A DNA stretch of 46,218 nucleotides from CAZNKU01 sp045541135 (GTDB taxonomy: Bacteria > Bacillota > Clostridia > Monoglobales > Firm-18). A program made the position numbers and the translations under genes. Below are positions 16,398-23,704 of the stretch, piece by piece (positions within the stretch are counted from its first letter, which is position 1; every line of letters starts with the position of its first letter). Under the pieces are notes generated by a model that was given only the letters and a program-made list of their open reading frames with translations, was not told where the DNA came from and did no database searches. The stretch lies in contig JAZQIO010000029.1 of assembly GCA_045541135.1 (NCBI GenBank), forward strand, positions 1 to 46,218. The letters are read 5' to 3'.

Positions 16398-17506
16398 TTG
16401 GTTTTTACAAACACGGCTACCGCCTCACCTATCATACGGGCAGAAATCAAAGCCTCTTCAAGAGTGTTGCCCGTCGTACCAACCTCTATTATTATTGATG
16501 CGTAGGTTGTGTGAGTGTTGTACCTTTCCTTAGTAAAGCTTACAGGTCTTGCAAGACCGGGAAACATACTGTTTACGGTACGTTGAAGCTTTATTGCAAA
16601 CTTTAAATTTTCTCTCCAGTTGGGGTGGTTAAGTCCCCCCTGGTCACTTCCTGTAAGCAGCATAATTTGTGCTGCTTTTTTATTTTTCACATCTGCCACA
16701 AGCTTTAACTTTGTTCCGTCGGACTGCACCATTGCATCACGGTGAATATCCAGCACCATTTTTATTGACGGATATTTTTCAAGATAGTCTGTAACAGATG
16801 CAAGAGAGCTTTTGTAAGAGCCGTTATAAGATGGATAGTCGTGAAGCTTTGTGTCGTGCAAAACCTGTATTCCGTATGCCTTTAAGGTATCTGAAATTTC
16901 CTTCCCCACACGTACTACATTGTAGTTTGTATCCTCTGTTCTGTCCGGGTCGGTGGGAAGGTAGTAATTTTTATCTGTAGGTGTATAAGATTCTGACGAA
17001 TGGCTGTGAACAATTAAAATCTGCGGACCCCCGCCTGAAAAATCAAAATTTAAAGGCTCGTTTAAAAGCTCCACGGGATTAAAGTCATATGTGGTTGCAT
17101 TTTTTACAAGCACACCATCTGCCTCATAATATCCCTTTGGATTTTTGTAGGAAATTGTGTATTCCTTTATGGGCTTTGCATCGGTTAAATCCAACTTTTC
17201 CTCCTCAGGCTTTTGGGGAGGCTCCTCCTCCTTTTTTTCAAATGCACCAAACGCATACACATTACTTTTTATAACCGAAACCGCAGATGTGGGCTCAAAG
17301 CCAAGCACACCCTTTACAACAAGTGCAAAATCAATTTGATTGTATTTGCCAAATACCGGTGCACCGTCGCTTAAAAGCTGTAATGCAAAGGGCTTGCTGA
17401 AAAGCAGATTTTTTATGTACGCCTGTCCTCCGCATACACAAAACACAAGTGCCGCAGCAACAGCCAAAAATGTGCAAAGGACAGTTTTTCTTCTTTTGAT
17501 TGACAT
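16394..17506 (-). CDS. spoIIP: Stage II sporulation protein P
   Basis: The 370-residue protein has an N-terminal membrane anchor (about 8-30), a Pro/Glu/Lys-rich linker (93-104), and a C-terminal amidase/endopeptidase domain. Zinc-site residues are visible: His167/His169 in IVHSHSSE, His255 in DIHRDA and Glu341 in IIIEVGTTGN. SpoIIP trims peptidoglycan with SpoIID and SpoIIM to drive engulfment of the forespore. GGAGG lies 7 nt before the ATG but is locked in a hairpin (17515-17536). The gene follows gpr, as in many Clostridia. Confidence 0.95.
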   Translation of the reverse strand: MSIKRRKTVLCTFLAVAAALVFCVCGGQAYIKNLLFSKPFALQLLSDGAPVFGKYNQIDFALVVKGVLGFEPTSAVSVIKSNVYAFGAFEKKEEEPPQKPEEEKLDLTDAKPIKEYTISYKNPKGYYEADGVLVKNATTYDFNPVELLNEPLNFDFSGGGPQILIVHSHSSESYTPTDKNYYLPTDPDRTEDTNYNVVRVGKEISDTLKAYGIQVLHDTKLHDYPSYNGSYKSSLASVTDYLEKYPSIKMVLDIHRDAMVQSDGTKLKLVADVKNKKAAQIMLLTGSDQGGLNHPNWRENLKFAIKLQRTVNSMFPGLARPVSFTKERYNTHTTYASIIIEVGTTGNTLEEALISARMIGEAVAVFVKTN

Positions 17507-17514
17507 ATTCCCAC

Positions 17515-17536
17515 CTCCATATATATAAATATGGAG
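17515..17536 (-). promoter_or_regulatory. Hairpin covering the spoIIP ribosome binding site
   Basis: CTCCATAT (17515-17522) pairs with ATATGGAG (17529-17536) across a 6-nt loop. On the minus-strand mRNA the 3' arm contains the GGAG of the spoIIP Shine-Dalgarno, so the stem would block ribosome loading. On the plus strand the same stem is followed by CTTTTATTTTATTT and could terminate transcripts running against gpr. Confidence 0.5.
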
Positions 17537-17544
17537 CTTTTATT

Positions 17545-18507
17545 TTATTTATACCTGCCCACATCGGCATTATGCATACAAATATTAATGCCGTCGGAAA
17601 TAATCTCTGCAAGGTCGTCTATAATTTCATCAACCTCCTTTGGGGTTACCACAAGGTTTACAAAGGATTTTTTAAGCACCTCGTCAATTAGTGCATACTT
17701 TTCGTTTTTATCTATTTCTTCAAGCATTTTATAAAAAGCTGTGCCCTTTTGAGTGTGGGAAGAAATGCTTTCTATAACCATATCTATTGTATCGTTTGCC
17801 ATTGTTGCGGCATCTACAACTGTGGGAACACCTATGGCTATTACCGGTACTCCGAGGGTTTCAATGTCAAGACCTCCTCTTTCGTTGCCTACTCCGCCGC
17901 CGGGCTTTATACCTGTATTGGAAAGCTGTATGGTGGTCATTACACGGCTTATGCTTCGGGATGCAAGGGCATCTATTGCTATAATAACATCAGGCTTTAC
18001 ACGCTGGGTAACTCCCTTTATAATTTCATTGGTTTCTATTCCCGTAATTCCTAAAACACCGGGAGATATGGCACAAACAGGCACTAATCCGTCGGAAATA
18101 TCCTCCGGCATAAGGTCAAAAAGATGCCTTGTAACCAAAAGCCCATCCACAACCTTTGGTCCCAAAGCATCTGCAGTTATGTTTCTGTTTCCAAGCCCAA
18201 CCACTAAGGTAACGCTATCCTTTGTTCTTTTTGGCATCATTCTTCCAAGCTCTTTGGAAAACATCTTTATTATAGAATCAAAATTTTCCTGAGTTTCATG
18301 TACATATTCGGGTATTTCAAGTGTAACATAATCACCTATGGGCTTTTTAAGTGCACGTCTTCCGTCATCGTTTAATATCTTAACTCTTGTAACACTTATG
18401 CCGTCTTTTTTAAATGTTGATATATCCACTCCGTTTATTTTATCAACCTGCTGTTCCTCGGCATATATTTCATGTGCTTCCAAGGCTAAATCTGTTCTTT
18501 TTTCCAT
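17545..18507 (-). CDS. gpr: GPR endopeptidase (spore germination protease)
   Basis: The 320-residue protein cleaves small acid-soluble spore proteins during germination. The N terminus MEKRTDLALEAHE carries the conserved R-T-D-L-A-x-E motif where the zymogen is autoprocessed. Other family blocks are VVGLGNRNITADALGP, PGVLGITGIET and GGGVGNERGGLD. GGGGG lies 6 nt before the ATG at 18507; the in-frame start at 18549 lacks a site and adds no homology. It is divergent from rpsT and upstream of spoIIP, a conserved Clostridia arrangement. Confidence 0.95.
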   Translation of the reverse strand: MEKRTDLALEAHEIYAEEQQVDKINGVDISTFKKDGISVTRVKILNDDGRRALKKPIGDYVTLEIPEYVHETQENFDSIIKMFSKELGRMMPKRTKDSVTLVVGLGNRNITADALGPKVVDGLLVTRHLFDLMPEDISDGLVPVCAISPGVLGITGIETNEIIKGVTQRVKPDVIIAIDALASRSISRVMTTIQLSNTGIKPGGGVGNERGGLDIETLGVPVIAIGVPTVVDAATMANDTIDMVIESISSHTQKGTAFYKMLEEIDKNEKYALIDEVLKKSFVNLVVTPKEVDEIIDDLAEIISDGINICMHNADVGRYK

Positions 18508-18576
18508 ATTTTTACCCCCTTTTATGTCAATTGATTTTAATTTTTCCATTTTTTAAAAAATTATGCAAAAAAAGAC

Positions 18577-18605
18577 TTGCATTTATCTTTGGTTTGTGTT
18601 AGAAT
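18577..18605 (+). promoter_or_regulatory. Promoter of rpsT
   Basis: TTGCAT (18577-18582), 17 bp and TAGAAT (18600-18605), preceded by an A-rich UP-like stretch. It lies in the divergent gap with gpr. Confidence 0.65.
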
Positions 18606-18639
18606 AATATCTGTAATTTTGTGCATAGGAGGTGTAAAT

Positions 18640-18903
18640 ATGCCAAATATTAAGTCAGCAAAGAAGAGAGTTAAGGTTATCGAAACAAAGACTCTACGTA
18701 ATGCAATGATTAAATCTCAGCTTAAGACTTTCATCAAGAAGTTTGAAGCAGCAGTTGCAGGTGGTGACAAAGCTGTAGCTACAGAAGCTTACAAAGCAGC
18801 TGTTAAGAAGCTTGACCAGGCTTGCGCTAAGGGTATCATGCACAAAAACAACTGTGCAAGAAAGAAATCACAGCTTACACTTCTTTTAAACTCAATTGCG
18901 TAA
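18640..18903 (+). CDS. rpsT: 30S ribosomal protein S20
   Basis: The 87-residue protein starts MPNIKSAKKRVKV and shows the S20 pattern of long basic helices (IKKFEAAVAGGD, ACAKGIMHKNNCARKKS). It binds 16S rRNA in the body of the small subunit. AGGAGGTG lies 6 nt before the ATG. An in-frame start at 18577 overlaps the promoter and is rejected. Confidence 0.97.
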   Translation: MPNIKSAKKRVKVIETKTLRNAMIKSQLKTFIKKFEAAVAGGDKAVATEAYKAAVKKLDQACAKGIMHKNNCARKKSQLTLLLNSIA

Positions 18904-18936
18904 ATTGAGTATCGTGCATTAATTTAATGCTATGAA

Positions 18937-19002
18937 TGACAATTTATCCCTTGGCTTAATGAATTTTTAAAGTCAAGGGTTTGATATTGTCATAATTTTT
19001 TT
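18937..19002 (+). terminator. Terminator of rpsT
   Basis: TGACAATTTATCCCTTG pairs imperfectly with CAAGGGTTTGATATTGTCA around an AT-rich loop and is followed by ATTTTTTTATTT. Confidence 0.65.
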
Positions 19003-19010
19003 ATTTATAC

Positions 19011-19094
19011 GCGAGTGTGCTGGAATCGGCAGACAGGCACGTTTGAGGGGCGTGTGCTTATGGCGTATGGGTTCAAGTCCCATCACTCGCACCA
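19011..19094 (+). tRNA. tRNA-Leu (anticodon GAG)
   Basis: Acceptor arms GCGAGTG/CACTCGC, D arm with GGCAGACAGGC, anticodon stem CACGT/GCGTG with loop TTGAGGG (anticodon GAG), a long class II variable arm, T arm ATGGG-TTCAAGT-CCCAT, and an encoded CCA end. It reads CUC/CUU. Its 3' end is duplicated at 22584 and 22776, marking it as an integration site. Confidence 0.95.
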
Positions 19095-19170
19095 AGATCA
19101 TCCTATACCACAGGTATGGGGTGATTTTTTTTGCAAGGGACTTGAACCCTAAGAGGGCTTTTTGCGTTAA
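19084..19170 (+). repeat. Direct repeat copy A (left junction, tRNA 3' end plus flank)
   Basis: ACTCGCACCA, the terminator core TCCTATACC-RCA-GGTATGGGGT, and GGGACTTGAACCC-TAAGAGGGCTTTTTG are all found again in order at 22585-22680 (copy B). The GGGACTTGAACCC at 19137-19149 is the exact 13-nt complement of the tRNA T arm at 19069-19081. The repeat is best read as an att-type duplication. Confidence 0.7.
19097..19132 (+). terminator. Terminator of tRNA-Leu
   Basis: A 13-bp stem (19097-19109/19113-19125, one wobble) with loop ACA ends in eight T. A close copy lies at 22595-22629, downstream of the second tRNA 3' end. Confidence 0.85.
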
Positions 19171-19217
19171 AAAAAGGAGAATGGTAAATCCACTCTCCTG
19201 CCATTGCTTAATTAGTT

Positions 19218-19244
19218 AAGACAACAGAACCGTCCCCCTGTCTT
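19218..19244 (-). repeat. Solo REP-like palindrome (RAYT-associated)
   Basis: AAGACAACAGAACCGTCCCCCTGTCTT, with complementary AAGACA/TGTCTT ends. Other copies are at 32328-32354, 32441-32467 and 40563-40589, two of them next to RAYT transposase fragments. Confidence 0.75.
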
Positions 19245-19245
19245 A

Positions 19246-19542
19246 TTAGTTATTGACAGTATCTGCTTTTTGTGGTATATTGTTATCAGGAACATAGTTA
19301 TTCTCAACGTCTTGGACGTACATCTGTGGGATTTTCGAATCATACGGAACCGAATCTATGTTCCATTTTTTATTTATCGCATCCTTTAATCCCTGAATAT
19401 CAGGTATAGTTCCTGTAGGCACCTTTATCATCTGTTTATTAGACAATGTTCTTCCATCGTTTATTATTGCTTCAAGATAGAAAGTAACACCGTTATGCCG
19501 TTTTACATAAGGACAGATTTTATATATAGCTGTTTTTACTGT
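19246..19542 (-). pseudogene. Unrecognised C-terminal gene fragment
   Basis: A frame without stops runs from 19542 to the TAA at 19246 (about 98 codons), including AIYKICPYVKRHNGVTFYLE and NNYVPDNNIPQKADTVNN. The only ATG is late (19446, leaving 66 codons) and has no convincing ribosome binding site. It abuts the REP palindrome. Probably the tail of a gene truncated by insertion or deletion; no family is recognised. Confidence 0.35.
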
Positions 19543-19579
19543 TTAAAACCTCGCACAAATATTTAAAAAACCGCAAAAC

Positions 19580-19608
19580 TTGATTTTTTATTAAAATTCA
19601 TATAAAAT
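19580..19608 (+). promoter_or_regulatory. Putative promoter of the third AraC gene
   Basis: TTGATT (19580-19585), 17 bp and TAAAAT (19603-19608), 24 nt before the ATG. Confidence 0.45.
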
Positions 19609-19631
19609 AAAACTGCATGGAGGACACGTTT

Positions 19632-20480
19632 ATGAACGAACATATTAGAACATTCAAAACAGATATTACTGAAGTTTTTTACTACGAAAAAGACAAACTT
19701 CCCTTTTTGATACATACAGATATGACAAAGAAAAAGGGCACAATTTTTCTTGTAAACAAACACGAAAACTATGAAATTCTGTCTATAAAGAACGGAAAAA
19801 TGGAAATCCACCTTGACAACAACAAGGTTTATGCAAAATCAGGCGATACGGTAGTTATAAATCCCAATGTGCTGCACAATATAATACCGGTTACCAACTT
19901 AGTTACATACCATTGCATAATAACAGATACAGAATTTTTCAAAAGAAACGGTTTTGTAACGGAAAATGTGAATATTAAAGAACTTATAAGTGACAAATAC
20001 CTGACAGATTGCTGTGAAAAAATTGCAAACCTCGTTTCCTCGGAAGACGAAAAGTACAAAGTTGCAAAATCCAATTCACTATTGCTTAATCTGACCATAC
20101 ATTTATTTGAAAATTACTCATCGGCAAAAAACACGCAATTTTCAAAGAGCAATACACGGATAATTGAAAAAGCCGTAGAATATATAAATAACCACATAAC
20201 CGAGCAGATAACGGTTGAAAGTATATCGCAACATACAGGCTACAGCAAATTTCACTTTTGCCGTATATTTAAGGAAATAACGGGTTTTACCCCTACCACC
20301 TATGTAAATATGCAGAAAATAAAATTTGCCCACACCATGCTGTCGGATACAGATACAACAGTTAATGATGTTGCTTTTAAATTCGGTTTTAAAAGTACTG
20401 CTTACTTTTCAACCACATTTAAAAAATATACAGGAATAAATCCGTCGGATGTAGTACAAAAAATACATAAATTACCATAA
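19632..20480 (+). CDS. AraC-family transcriptional regulator
   Basis: The 282-residue protein has an N-terminal cupin domain (LPFLIHTDMTKKKG, ISIKNGKMEIHL-type strands, a HNIIP histidine) and a C-terminal HTH with TGYSKFHFCRIFKEITG and FGFKSTAYFSTTFKKYTG. The start at 19632 has GGAGG 8 nt upstream; an ATG 15 nt earlier overlaps that site. It lies inside the tRNA-flanked segment and is convergent with a Gfo/Idh gene, its probable partner. Ligand unknown. Confidence 0.88.
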   Translation: MNEHIRTFKTDITEVFYYEKDKLPFLIHTDMTKKKGTIFLVNKHENYEILSIKNGKMEIHLDNNKVYAKSGDTVVINPNVLHNIIPVTNLVTYHCIITDTEFFKRNGFVTENVNIKELISDKYLTDCCEKIANLVSSEDEKYKVAKSNSLLLNLTIHLFENYSSAKNTQFSKSNTRIIEKAVEYINNHITEQITVESISQHTGYSKFHFCRIFKEITGFTPTTYVNMQKIKFAHTMLSDTDTTVNDVAFKFGFKSTAYFSTTFKKYTGINPSDVVQKIHKLP

Positions 20481-20591
20481 ATCCATTCGGGAGGATGTAG
20501 GCATCCCCCTACAACATTATTATAAATTCAAAGAAACACATCGTGTTTCCTCCATAATTTTCCATTTTCCATTCTCAATTTTCAATTCAAA

Positions 20592-20617
20592 AAAAGAGCG
20601 TGTTCCCACGCTCTTTT
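20592..20617. terminator. Bidirectional terminator
   Basis: A perfect 11-bp stem AAAAGAGCGTG/CACGCTCTTTT with loop TTCC separates the convergent AraC and Gfo/Idh genes. Just upstream (20555-20590) is low-complexity ATTTTCCATTTTCCATT-type sequence, and 20488-20512 holds a small GGATG/CATCC hairpin. Confidence 0.85.
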
Positions 20618-20620
20618 AAA

Positions 20621-21907
20621 TTACAAACTCTTTGTATATTCACTCATATCCACAACCGTATCATTAAGCCTTGATTCCTCTGCCGCAAAGCATATAAGAT
20701 GACTAAGACACGAAACGGAAATGTCCGAAATTGAATTTGTCGGATTATTGTTGGCAATATATTCGTAAAGGTCCTCTATAATACCGTAATCACCGCCACC
20801 GTGACCACCTGCAATAGTCTGGTCAAAAACACTTTCAGGGTCATATATTTCCGTATTTTTAAGGGTTGCAAAGTCATAAAACACAACCGATTGTTTTTCC
20901 ATATTTGCCCATAGTTCTCCCTTAGTACCCATAAAACGGGAAGCACGTCCGCCCATATTAAAAGCAGACATTGTAAGTGTAACGGTCTGTTTACCCTCAA
21001 ATTCCATATTAACAACCTGATGGTCAACAACATCATTATCACAACGGAAAACACATCTGCCGTAAGGTGATGTCTTTAAAAGCTCATCAAATTCTTCAAC
21101 AGAAAGTTTTTCAAAACTGTTGCATACAATACGGCGGAAGTGGTTAGCCTCGCTTGTGCCTGAATTGTAGAACTTTGAAGCATTATAAAAGCATGTTTCG
21201 GCATGGGGACACCCATCGGTGCAACGTAGCGGAGCACCCTCAGGTGCATTTTCTTCCCTGAAGAATGTACGGGAACCAAAGGATTGTACCTTTGTGCACT
21301 TTTTGCCCAACAACCATTGCATAAGGTCTACATCGTGACAGCATTTTGCAAGCAGCATTGCAGAAGATTCGTCCTTTCTTCTCCAGTTGCCACGCACATA
21401 ACTGTGACTCATATGCAAATTACCAACAGCCTCTGTATGTTCAATATTAACAATTTCACCAAGTTTTCCGCTTTCTATAAAGTTTTTGATAAACTTATAA
21501 AAAGGAGTGTAACGTAAAACGTGACAAACCAAAACCTTAACACCATTTTTGGTAGCAGCTTCAGAAATCTTAAAGCATTCTGTCGGATCTGGTGAAACTG
21601 GTTTTTCAAGTAAAAGGTCATATTTTTTCTCAATAGCCTTCATAGCAGGAGCAAAATGTTCCTTGTCCTGAGTACAAACCATTGCAATGTCCGCCATTTT
21701 AGGCAAATCTAAAAGTTGTTCCCAACTTTCAAAACACATATCATCAGGTATGTTGCATAAATCTCTTAAATACTCTCTTTTTTCCTTAACAGGCTCTGCA
21801 ATAGCCTTTACAACAAATTTATCGGGCAACTTCATCATTGCCTCAATGTATCTGCTTCCTCTGTTTCCACAACCCATAACTATAACCGATAACTTTTTCA
21901 AAAACAT
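20621..21907 (-). CDS. Gfo/Idh/MocA-family oxidoreductase with Cys cluster
   Basis: The ~428-residue protein has VMGCGNRGSRYIEAM as the Rossmann loop and LLLEKPVSPD as the EKP motif. A central insertion CTDGCPHAETC plus a later Cys may bind zinc; the GGHGGGD segment near the C terminus is shared with the gene at 29843. AGGAGG at 21911-21916 decides the start poorly: ATG at 21910 and 21907 are too close (0 and 3 nt), while a TTG at 21901 has ideal 9-nt spacing. The longer in-frame start at 22018 has no site. Likely a sugar dehydrogenase; glycosidase-type Gfo/Idh relatives such as NAD-dependent hydrolases cannot be excluded. Confidence 0.87.
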   Translation of the reverse strand: MFLKKLSVIVMGCGNRGSRYIEAMMKLPDKFVVKAIAEPVKEKREYLRDLCNIPDDMCFESWEQLLDLPKMADIAMVCTQDKEHFAPAMKAIEKKYDLLLEKPVSPDPTECFKISEAATKNGVKVLVCHVLRYTPFYKFIKNFIESGKLGEIVNIEHTEAVGNLHMSHSYVRGNWRRKDESSAMLLAKCCHDVDLMQWLLGKKCTKVQSFGSRTFFREENAPEGAPLRCTDGCPHAETCFYNASKFYNSGTSEANHFRRIVCNSFEKLSVEEFDELLKTSPYGRCVFRCDNDVVDHQVVNMEFEGKQTVTLTMSAFNMGGRASRFMGTKGELWANMEKQSVVFYDFATLKNTEIYDPESVFDQTIAGGHGGGDYGIIEDLYEYIANNNPTNSISDISVSCLSHLICFAAEESRLNDTVVDMSEYTKSL

Positions 21908-22026
21908 CATCCTCCTATTCTTGAAATAATTATATTGCGGTTCGAACCATAAGTCAATACAGTATTTTGCTGCAAATTTTAAATATATTGCTATTTGCAA
22001 TCCACTATCAACAAACACTGAATGTT

Positions 22027-22071
22027 AGAACTTAACCGAACCTATGCTGTACGATTAAGTTCTATTTTTTT
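22027..22071 (+). terminator. Terminator-like hairpin, plus strand
   Basis: AGAACTTAA (22027-22035) pairs with TTAAGTTCT (22055-22063), followed by ATTTTTTT. No plus-strand gene lies just upstream, so it may be a relic or stop antisense transcription through the Gfo/Idh promoter region. Confidence 0.5.
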
Positions 22072-22207
22072 AGATAAAATCAAGGTTTTGAATATTTATA
22101 CCAACACTACAACAAAATCAATTTGTTTCAAAAAACGAAACATTTTGTTCGAAAATTAATCAATTAAATATGTCCATTTTACAGGGTACATTTTAACCAG
22201 AACCACC

Positions 22208-22288
22208 CATAAGAAAACCTTTACTGACCATAAGAAAACTTTTTATAGGCATAAGAAAACCTTTTAAAAGCCACAAGAAAACTTTATT
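22208..22288 (+). repeat. Four tandem 21-22-nt repeats (CAYAAGAAAAC core)
   Basis: Copies begin at 22208, 22229, 22250 and 22272. Each starts CATAAGAAAAC (CACAAGAAAAC in the last) followed by CTTT-rich sequence. The spacing of about two helical turns is iteron-like. There are no unique spacers, so it is not a CRISPR. Confidence 0.75.
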
Positions 22289-22309
22289 AAAACTTAAGTT
22301 ATTTGCCAG

Positions 22310-22347
22310 AAAAAACGACAGAAATCGGCAGGTTTCTGTCGTTTTTT
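22310..22347. terminator. Strong bidirectional terminator-type hairpin
   Basis: A perfect 15-bp stem (22310-22324/22333-22347) with A-run and T-run ends and an 8-nt loop. No complete gene ends at it. Confidence 0.75.
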
Positions 22348-22348
22348 C

Positions 22349-22517
22349 AGCTAAATTCGCTTATGCGAGCTAAATGTGCTAACGCACGCTAAATTACTCC
22401 GTAGCTAAATTGACCTTCGGTCAGCTTAAAGTGAATTTAATTTAGCTGTTTCGTTAGAAACAATTTAGCTATTGCATAGCAATAATCTCGCTTTGCAACT
22501 CGTTGCAAAATTTAGCT
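22349..22517. repeat. Palindromic array of mini-hairpins separated by GCTAAAT / ATTTAGC
   Basis: Four direct GCTAAAT units (from 22350, 22369, 22388, 22403) alternate with short hairpins TCGC/GCGA, GTGC/GCAC, TAC/GTA and GACC/GGTC. After the centre near 22430 the spacer flips to ATTTAGC, alternating with GTTTC/GAAAC, ATTGC/GCAAT and TTGCAA/TTGCAA. The whole is a large interrupted palindrome able to form a multi-branched cruciform. Confidence 0.75.
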
Positions 22518-22583
22518 AATATAAATTTTATGACTGCTGAAAACCTTGATACAACTACATTTACAAGCAAATCCCATAAAAAC

Positions 22584-22790
22584 ACTCGCACCAAAAAGTA
22601 TCCTATACCGCAGGTATGGGGTACTTTTTGGTTGATAGGGACTTGAACCCTAAGAGGGCTTTTTGTGTTAATAAAAACAGTACGGTGTACTGTTTTTTAA
22701 CAAAAAGGTGCGCAGACGGGTACCGAATGCGAAGCATTGGGTCGGCAAGCAAGTAAGACGCGTAGCGGCTGTGGACCATCACTCGCACCA
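22584..22790 (+). repeat. Direct repeat copy B and a third tRNA-Leu 3' end
   Basis: CACTCGCACCA at 22584-22594, followed by a terminator (22595-22629) and GGGACTTGAACCC-TAAGAGGGCTTTTTG (from 22638), matches 19084-19165. A further CCATCACTCGCACCA lies at 22776-22790 after a degenerate tRNA-like 3' half (22710-22775). Three copies of one tRNA end suggest two successive integrations or an integration followed by partial excision. Confidence 0.7.
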
Positions 22791-22820
22791 CTTTTTAAAA
22801 ACACAAAATATTTAAAACCT

Positions 22821-22860
22821 CGAAAAAGTCTTGTAAATCAAGGCTTTTTTCGTTTTTTAT
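22821..22860 (+). terminator. Hairpin terminator after the third tRNA end
   Basis: CGAAAAAGTCTTG pairs with CAAGGCTTTTTTCG (22839-22852), followed by TTTTTTAT. Such hairpins commonly border integrated elements at tRNA genes. Confidence 0.7.
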
Positions 22861-22893
22861 AAAAATCATTATTTTACACAAAATAATAAAAAT

Positions 22894-22999
22894 GGGTTAA
22901 AAATTGGGTTAAGTGGGTTAAAAAACGGGTTATTTTCAAAGTAGAAAAATCGTTATTGTACTGGGAAAAATCAATATTTCAAATTGCACAAGTGGGTTA
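22894..22999 (+). repeat. Five GGGTTA direct repeats (attP-arm-like)
   Basis: GGGTTA at 22894, 22906, 22915, 22927 and 22994, mostly 9-12 bp apart. Clusters like this near att cores can be arm sites for a tyrosine integrase. No integrase gene remains in the window, so this is inference. Confidence 0.5.
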
Positions 23000-23093
23000 T
23001 TTATTCAAAATTCAAAAATCTATGAGTAAGATTTCAATACTATAAACATGTATATAAAAAGGCGGTGGATTTTATCCCACCGTCTTTCTTGTG

Positions 23094-23562
23094 TTATTTA
23101 CATTTTGCGTTGATGTAATTTCTTAGAAGGTTTTTCGCTTCTTCCTCTGTGATGTCCTTTTTGCGAAGTCGTGTAGAAACTTCTTCAGGTAACATCAAAT
23201 CATTTTCATAGTACTCTTGTGCAATTTTTAATTTTTCTTTCTCTTCATAGCTAAGTGAGTTTATAAACTCTTGTCCTTTTTCAAAAGTATCCTTTCCGGT
23301 ATATCCATACATAGGATTCAGCATTCTTATGGATTGTTCAATACCTTTAGCCGTTCCACCATTTTCAAAATACTCATCAAGATATTTAAGTGCAGCATCT
23401 TTATCTTTGTATCTTATAGCTGTTTTCATATAATACAGAGCGTTTGATTTTGGTGTCTGTCCGTATATGGTATTATCTGTATCCTTTTGATATTTTCTTT
23501 TAATATCAAGAATTTCATAGTAAGCACTTTCTTTATAGTCATACCTATGTACACCTTCTTCA
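23094..23562 (-). pseudogene. C-terminal remnant of a large mobile-element/phage protein
   Basis: An open frame without a start codon at its 5' edge runs to a TAA at 23094. It encodes YYEILDIKRKYQKDTDN, then SNALYYMKTAIRYKDKDAAL and ITEEEAKNLLRNYINAK. The charged, helical pattern resembles the C-terminal domains of large polyvalent phage/ICE proteins (LPD38-like). An ATG at 23429 would give only 111 residues. It sits right after the att-like repeats, fitting a decayed element. The family call is tentative. Confidence 0.45.
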
Positions 23563-23605
23563 AATTAAACATCATATTGTGTAAGATACTTTTTGTATTA
23601 TTTAT

Positions 23606-23704
23606 CATTTCATCAAAAGTACCGGGTAAAATTGATATTACAACAAAATCCGCACCTGTAAGAGCATCACCAATATTTTCATATTTTTTCTTCCAAAAAA
23701 TCAA
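23606..23704 (-). pseudogene. Fragment of a GH4-type glycosidase
   Basis: The short stretch YENIGDALTGADFVVISILP plus GTFDEM matches the NAD-binding region of GH4 enzymes (alpha-galacturonidase/alpha-galactosidase type, ALxGADFVVIS). It starts within the last codons of the M20 peptidase gene in another frame and ends abruptly; the sequence then leads into the mobile-protein remnant. This is a gene scrap left by rearrangement. Confidence 0.5.

Noticed and set aside
17753..18292. Long plus-strand frame of 179 codons opposite gpr
   Set aside because: It is a shadow of the gpr coding strand; composition and lack of start signal argue against a gene.
22208..22288. Possible CRISPR array
   Set aside because: The repeats are directly adjacent with no unique spacers, and no cas gene is present in the window.
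22710..22790. A second tRNA gene
   Set aside because: Only the 3' acceptor half and CCA are tRNA-like; no D arm or anticodon stem can be formed.
22603..22791. 62-codon minus-strand frame in the tRNA repeats
   Set aside because: It translates the terminator and tRNA-like repeat; not a gene.
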